From Oscillospiraceae bacterium (lineage in GTDB: Bacteria; Bacillota; Clostridia; Oscillospirales; Ruminococcaceae), in NCBI GenBank assembly GCA_016296505.1, contig JAEDJD010000032.1, forward strand, positions 1 to 15,197: a DNA stretch of 15,197 nucleotides. Reading direction: 5' to 3'. The translations under genes and the position numbers were made by a program. Under the pieces are notes generated by a model that saw only the letters and a list, made by a program, of their open reading frames with translations, was not told the origin of the DNA and ran no database searches. Positions 11,584 to 15,197 of this stretch are shown one piece after another. How positions within the stretch are numbered: the stretch's first letter is position 1; the number at the start of each line of letters is the position of its first letter.

Positions 11584-12963
11584 TCAAAACTTCGGGAATC
11601 CGCCGCCCATGCCGTCGAGCATTTTCGGATCCAGCTTCGGCATCTTACGTCTGCCGAAAAGACCCTTTTTGCCACTCATGCCGCCGAGTTTCTTCATCAT
11701 TTGCTGCATTTGCTCGAACTGCTTCAGCAGGCGGTTGACATCCTGCACCTGCGTGCCGGAGCCTTTTGCAATTCTGCGCTTGCGCGAAGGATTGATGATC
11801 GAGGGCTTTGCGCGTTCCGCCGGCGTCATCGAGGTAATCATCGCTTCGACTCTGCCAAATGCGTTATCGTCGATATCCAGCTCATCAATCTTGTTGCCGA
11901 CGCCCGGCAGCATACCGACAATCTTTTTGAGGTCGCCCATTTTCCGGATCTGACGCATCTGCTCCAGCAGGTCCTCCATATCGAACTGACTCTTTTGAAG
12001 CTTTTGCGTCAGACGTTCCGCCTCCTGCTTGGAGTAAACATCCTCAGCCTTTTCGATCAGCGAGAGGACATCGCCCATACCGAGGATTCTGGACGCCATT
12101 CTGTCTGGATGGAACTGCTCGAAATCGTCGAGCTTTTCGCCCATACCGACATATTTGATTGGTTTTCCCGTGACGGACAGAACGGAAAGCGCTGCGCCGC
12201 CTCTTGTATCGGAATCGAGCTTCGACATCAATACGCTTGTGATACCGAGCGCGTCGTCAAATGCCTTGGCGACATTGACGGCGTCCTGACCGGTCATCGC
12301 GTCTACAACGAGCATAATCTCATTGGGATTGGTTTCGGCTTTGATATTTTTCAGCTCATCCATGAGTTTTTCGTCGATATGCAGACGGCCTGCCGTATCG
12401 AGAATCACGATATCATGGTTATGGTCTTTGGCGTATTTGACGCCCTGCGTCGCAATCTCAATCGGATCAATCTGACCGAGTTCAAACACAGTGACATCAG
12501 CCTGACCGCCGACGACTTTCAGCTGGTCGATCGCAGCCGGACGGTAAACGTCACAGGCAACGAGCAGCGGATGATGTCCTTCTTTTTTCAGCAATTTCGC
12601 AAGCTTTGCACAATGCGTTGTTTTACCGGAGCCTTGCAAGCCGCAGAACATGAGAACCGTAGGCGGCTTTGCAGCAAAAATCAGGCGAGAATTTCCATCG
12701 CCCATGAGCGAGACAAGCTCTTCATTGACAATTTTGACGACCTGCTGTGCCGGCGTCAGGCTAGCGAGCACTTCTTCGCCGACCGCACGTTCTGAAACAC
12801 GATTGACAAAATCCTTGACAACCTTATAGCTGACGTCAGCTTCCAGAAGGGCGAGCCGTACTTCGCGCATGGCTTCCTTGACATCTGCCTCGGTGAGTTT
12901 TCCGCGTGCCTTGAGCTTTTTGAACACCTGTCCGAGCTTATCCTGCAATCCTTCAAATGCCAT
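11584..12963 (-). CDS. ffh: Signal recognition particle protein Ffh (SRP54)
   Basis: 459 aa, standard length. Ffh binds 4.5S/SRP RNA and signal sequences of nascent chains and docks with FtsY in GTP-bound form. The N domain (about 1-90) is followed by the G domain with G1 GLQGSGKTT (108-116), DTAGRLHID (G3) and SKLDSDTRGG (G4/G5). The Met-rich M domain carries the RNA-binding block SRKRRIAKGSG and a methionine-rich finger (FEQMQQMMKKLGGMSG) near the C-terminus. AGGAGG lies 8 nt before ATG 12963. It is 40 bp after ylxM, as in many Gram-positives, and leads into the small membrane protein, rpsP and khpA. Confidence 0.97.
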   Translation of the reverse strand: MAFEGLQDKLGQVFKKLKARGKLTEADVKEAMREVRLALLEADVSYKVVKDFVNRVSERAVGEEVLASLTPAQQVVKIVNEELVSLMGDGNSRLIFAAKPPTVLMFCGLQGSGKTTHCAKLAKLLKKEGHHPLLVACDVYRPAAIDQLKVVGGQADVTVFELGQIDPIEIATQGVKYAKDHNHDIVILDTAGRLHIDEKLMDELKNIKAETNPNEIMLVVDAMTGQDAVNVAKAFDDALGITSVLMSKLDSDTRGGAALSVLSVTGKPIKYVGMGEKLDDFEQFHPDRMASRILGMGDVLSLIEKAEDVYSKQEAERLTQKLQKSQFDMEDLLEQMRQIRKMGDLKKIVGMLPGVGNKIDELDIDDNAFGRVEAMITSMTPAERAKPSIINPSRKRRIAKGSGTQVQDVNRLLKQFEQMQQMMKKLGGMSGKKGLFGRRKMPKLDPKMLDGMGGGFPKF

Positions 12964-13003
12964 TGCCGTTCCCTCCTGTTCTGTGAATCAGTATATCATC
13001 ATA

Positions 13004-13333
13004 TCAAAAGAGCGCCTTGCCCCGTGCAGCCGCTTCCGCAATACCGGAACGCTGCGGTTCGGGGAGTTCTGCGCTGAGAGTTTCGATTTCCTGAAAAACC
13101 GCGCGGGCAGCCGTGAGTCTTGCGGCGATGCCCATTTGCGTTTCGAGCGCTTCAAGCTGATGTTCTCCTCTGCGGATACTGTCATGCACCGCCTGACGGG
13201 AGATACCGAGTGGCTGTGCCAGTTCCGCGAGGGAAAGATCCTCGTCGTAATAGCCTTCCAACAAAGTCCGCTGACGTTCGGTTAGCAGACTGCCATAACA
13301 GTCGAGCAGCAAAACAAAATCTAAATTTTTCAT
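13004..13333 (-). CDS. ylxM: YlxM/p13 family DNA-binding protein
   Basis: 109 aa with start ATG at 13333; a GTG at 13348 directly touches the GGAGG and is too close to be used, while the ATG has GGTGA at 6 nt. A sigma-70 region-4-like HTH lies at 34-55 (LSLAELAQPLGISRQAVHDSI). N-terminal D11-C-Y-G and LTERQRTLLEGYYDED match the YlxM family, which is almost always encoded just before ffh; a member of this family stimulates SRP function in streptococci, though the mechanism is not settled. The C-terminal half is an amphipathic, alanine-rich helix. First gene of the operon, with a perfect consensus promoter upstream. Confidence 0.93.
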   Translation of the reverse strand: MKNLDFVLLLDCYGSLLTERQRTLLEGYYDEDLSLAELAQPLGISRQAVHDSIRRGEHQLEALETQMGIAARLTAARAVFQEIETLSAELPEPQRSGIAEAAARGKALF

Positions 13334-13389
13334 AGATTTCACCGTCACCCTCCGTCTGTCATGGTATATGCCTTTACACCAGCTTCACT

Positions 13390-13418
13390 ATTATATCAGC
13401 TTTTGTCTCTTTTGTCAA
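13390..13418 (-). promoter_or_regulatory. Consensus sigma-A promoter of ylxM-ffh-rpsP operon
   Basis: On the minus strand TTGACA (13413-13418), a 17-bp spacer and TATAAT (13390-13395): a perfect match in both hexamers and spacing, in keeping with strong constitutive expression of the SRP/ribosome operon. Transcription begins near 13383, about 50 nt before the ylxM ATG. Confidence 0.9.
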
Positions 13419-13480
13419 GGGGAAAACAAAAAATAATCGGAAAATTGCATTTATATTTTGTATAAACTTTGTTATTCGTT

Positions 13481-13570
13481 ATGGAATGAGAGGCATATAA
13501 AGCAAAATGCGCTTTTATGACAAACGAGATTTATTTGTCATAAAGTGCGTTATTTTTTCATTCATTCCAT
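13481..13570. repeat. Nested palindrome (possible MITE remnant or bidirectional terminator)
   Basis: Outer arms ATGGAATGA (13481-13489) and TCATTCCAT (13562-13570) are perfect. Inside, 13506-13524 and 13534-13551 form an 18-bp stem with two G-T pairs, one bulged T and a 9-nt loop, followed on the plus strand by a T-rich stretch (ATTTTTT). It lies between two divergent promoters, where there is no transcript to end, so it is either a mobile-element remnant, an insulator or a regulatory site. Confidence 0.5.
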
Positions 13571-13598
13571 TGCATTTTACCTGATAATATGTTATAAT
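13570..13598 (+). promoter_or_regulatory. Sigma-A promoter of the M50 protease-scpA unit
   Basis: TTGCAT (13570-13575), 17 bp and TATAAT (13593-13598), 45 bp before the start codon. The -35 begins at the last base of the nested palindrome. Confidence 0.8.
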
Positions 13599-13643
13599 AT
13601 ACAATATCTCTGTTTGTGGTTTGAGGACGAAAGGAGTATTCAT

Positions 13644-14354
13644 ATGCCATTGGTTGGAGAATTATCGCAGGAAAGGATAATCGGTTATCTGGTGCGTTTG
13701 TTCATCATATTTTTGATTTTGCCGATACATGAATATGCGCACGCATGGGCAGCGCATAAGCTCGGCGACGATACCGCAAAATATCAGGGGCGCTTAACGC
13801 TTAGTCCGCTTGCGCATCTGGATCCGATTGGCGCAATTTGTCTGATGATTGGCGGGTTCGGCTGGGCAAAGCCTGTCCCGATTGATCCGTCGCGCTTTGA
13901 CCGGAAGCATTCGATACGATTCGGCGTTGCGATGACAGCGCTGGCAGGTCCCGTCAGCAATCTGATCGTATCGTTCATCGGCATGATTGCTCTGCGTATA
14001 TTTAACTGCACTTCATATTACAAACAGTATCTGGATGCGTATGTGGAGGGCGAAGCGGTCTCCAATGCGCCGGGAATCATCGAAACGATGCTGCTTGCAT
14101 TTGTATCAATTAACATTGGTCTTGCCGTGTTCAATCTGATTCCGATTCCGCCGCTGGACGGTTCAAAGATTCTCAGTTATTTCACAAGTGCCAAGGTCGA
14201 TCAGTGGTTTATCCGCAACGAGCAGATTATCCGCATTGTGTTTCTAATTGTACTGGTCAGCCCAATTCTGAGTGGCCCGCTTTCCGTGGTTCAAGGCGGC
14301 ATTTTCAATCTGTTTGTATGGCTGACAAACTGGATTCCGGCATTGATAGGTTGA
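13644..14354 (+). CDS. Site-2-protease-like M50 intramembrane metalloprotease
   Basis: 236 aa starting at 13644, with AAGGAG 7 nt upstream; the longer frame from 13545 runs through the promoter. The zinc motif HEYAH (29-33) lies in the first membrane helix, and the third ligand D172 lies in NLIPIPPLDGSKIL (164-177), a later helix. Four to five further hydrophobic segments are visible (about 13-27, 62-73, 95-120, 148-168, 200-235). This is the compact M50B type without PDZ domain that Firmicutes often encode directly before scpA. Substrates are unknown. The stop codon lies 4 bp from the scpA start, so the two are translated together. Confidence 0.92.
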   Translation: MPLVGELSQERIIGYLVRLFIIFLILPIHEYAHAWAAHKLGDDTAKYQGRLTLSPLAHLDPIGAICLMIGGFGWAKPVPIDPSRFDRKHSIRFGVAMTALAGPVSNLIVSFIGMIALRIFNCTSYYKQYLDAYVEGEAVSNAPGIIETMLLAFVSINIGLAVFNLIPIPPLDGSKILSYFTSAKVDQWFIRNEQIIRIVFLIVLVSPILSGPLSVVQGGIFNLFVWLTNWIPALIG

Positions 14355-14358
14355 CGCC

Positions 14359-15117
14359 ATGCCGGAATTATCGTTTCATCTGCCTGTCTTTGACGGGCCT
14401 ATGGATTTATTGCTGCATCTGATTGCCAAGCATAAGCTGAATATACGCGATATTGAGATTTCTGTGCTGCTGGAGCAGTATCTGCTGTATATACAGCAAT
14501 GTGCCGAGCAGGATTATGAACTTGCAGGCGAGTTCCTGACGATGGCCGCAAAGCTGATCTGGATGAAAACGGCTTCGCTTCTGCCGCAGCCGGAAGAAGC
14601 TGAGGCGGTAAAAAAGGAACTGGAAGGCGCTCTGATCGAATATTCCATCTGTAAAATTGTAGCGGGAAATTTGCGACAGCAGTATGTTGGCGATTTGATT
14701 TTTGTTCGCAAACCGATAGAGCTTCCTGTTGATATGACTTATCGGCGCACACATGAGCCGTCTTTGCTGCTGAATGTTTATCAGAATATGGGGCTGAAAC
14801 GGATGCCATCCGGCAAGGCTGAGAACAATGTCGGTGAGAAAATCCATGCCGTTGTACAGATGCACCATCAGGTTACAAGTGTTGCTTCAAAGGTGGTGTA
14901 TCTTCTGCGGCAGTTTTTCACACGCGAGAGGGTTCGTATGGCAGATCTGTTTGATGGATTGACCAAGCGTACCGACCGCGTTGCGCTGTTTCTTGCGATT
15001 CTGGAGCTGACGAAATCCGGAAGAACCTATATCAGCGAGGATGGAACCGAGATTTTGATGAAGCATCGGAGCGATCTTCTGACCGGAAAACGTCAGCGTC
15101 GCCGTGCGGCTGAATAA
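14359..15117 (+). CDS. scpA: Segregation and condensation protein A (kleisin)
   Basis: 252 aa, normal length. ScpA bridges the two Smc heads and binds ScpB to form the SMC-ScpAB condensin. The N-terminal signature FDGPMDLLLHLIAKHKLNI (11-29) is the Smc-neck-binding domain, followed by FLTMAAKLIWMKTASLLP (59-76). An acidic linker (77-95) precedes the middle ScpB-binding region and a C-terminal winged helix (about 175-245) that contacts the Smc head. It starts 4 bp after the protease and has no good ribosome site of its own, indicating translational coupling. Its partner scpB normally follows at once; here a candidate insertion-sequence end begins 26 bp downstream, so scpB is displaced or elsewhere. 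Its own reading frame is intact, ending in a basic tail (KRQRRRAAE). Confidence 0.95.
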   Translation: MPELSFHLPVFDGPMDLLLHLIAKHKLNIRDIEISVLLEQYLLYIQQCAEQDYELAGEFLTMAAKLIWMKTASLLPQPEEAEAVKKELEGALIEYSICKIVAGNLRQQYVGDLIFVRKPIELPVDMTYRRTHEPSLLLNVYQNMGLKRMPSGKAENNVGEKIHAVVQMHHQVTSVASKVVYLLRQFFTRERVRMADLFDGLTKRTDRVALFLAILELTKSGRTYISEDGTEILMKHRSDLLTGKRQRRRAAE

Positions 15118-15143
15118 AACAAAAACGTCCGATTCAGGCATCT

Positions 15144-15197
15144 TGAACTGACACCAAAAAGTAAGACAAAGAATAATAGAAAACATTGTGCAAAGCG
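15144..15197. mobile_element. Probable end of an IS3/IS150-type insertion sequence (partial)
   Basis: Bases 15144-15168 begin TGAACTGACACCAAAAAGTA and closely resemble the terminal inverted repeats of IS3-family (IS150-group) elements, which start TG and carry ACTG-x-CCCC/AAAAAGT-x-GACA. Only 54 bp are visible, so no transposase frame can be shown. The placement just after scpA and between genes is typical of a tolerated insertion. Confidence 0.5.

Larger units (their letters stand above)
13334..13643. other. Divergent intergenic region between ylxM and the M50 gene
   Basis: 310 bp holding a consensus promoter for the minus strand (13390-13418), one for the plus strand (13570-13598) and, between them, a nested palindrome (13481-13570). 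TTGCATTT occurs twice in the same orientation (near 13445 and at 13570). No coding sequence is supported. Confidence 0.5.

Noticed and set aside
11701..12795. Plus-strand open frame of 364 codons opposite ffh
   Set aside because: Ffh motifs on the minus strand explain the region; the antisense frame is unlike any protein family and low-complexity in composition.
13333..13348. Longer ylxM start at GTG 13348
   Set aside because: The GTG directly adjoins the GGAGG sequence, leaving no spacing; the family begins at the ATG at 13333.
1..15197. CRISPR array, toxin-antitoxin pair, prophage genes or parS site
   Set aside because: No regularly spaced repeats, no recognisable toxin or phage proteins, and no CACGTG-centred parS palindrome were found on reading either strand.

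Overview
The window looks like chromosomal DNA of an anaerobic, fibre-degrading Firmicute close to Ruminococcus (Oscillospiraceae/Ruminococcaceae). This is inferred from a secreted GH74 xyloglucanase with a Thr-rich linker and a C-terminal dockerin of ruminococcal style, from Gram-positive gene clusters (ylxM-ffh-rpsP-khpA; M50 protease-scpA; soj/spo0J-type parAB), and from strong AGGAGG-type ribosome sites and near-consensus sigma-A promoters. The species cannot be named from this sequence alone.

Layout. At 105-2216 (minus) lies an EF-G-like translational GTPase with its own promoter and a leader of about 108 nt. From about 2400 to 4100 the DNA becomes visibly A+T-rich and holds an accessory pocket. 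In it are a zinc-ribbon/membrane/PH-like protein (2653-3201, minus), a previously unlisted 49-codon ORF that repeats the C-terminal tail of that protein (2514-2663, minus), and a divergent XRE-type regulator (3512-3850, plus) with a perfect palindrome in the shared intergenic region. A 19-bp sequence (18/19 identical) is found on both sides of this pocket. At 4217-6886 (plus) is the GH74-dockerin enzyme with its own promoter and terminator, followed by tRNA-Arg(CCU) at 6999-7072.

From 7201 to 13333 everything is on the minus strand in two operons. The first is parA-parB-guaB, coupling chromosome partitioning genes to the IMP dehydrogenase gene. The second is ylxM-ffh-(89-aa membrane protein)-rpsP-khpA, a signal-recognition-particle and ribosome cluster that starts at a perfect TTGACA-17-TATAAT promoter and ends at a strong terminator. 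A divergent intergenic region with a nested palindrome then leads to a site-2-protease-like M50 metalloprotease and scpA (plus strand). Only 26 bp after scpA the sequence turns into what looks like the end of an IS3/IS150-type insertion sequence, where scpB would usually be expected.

Most of the window is housekeeping DNA with intact genes. I do not see a convincing new multi-gene system. The best candidate for something undescribed is the small A+T-rich pocket at 2400-3920; other points of interest are the parAB-guaB linkage, the altered switch-II residue in the EF-G paralogue, the nested palindrome at 13481-13570 and the insertion-sequence end after scpA.
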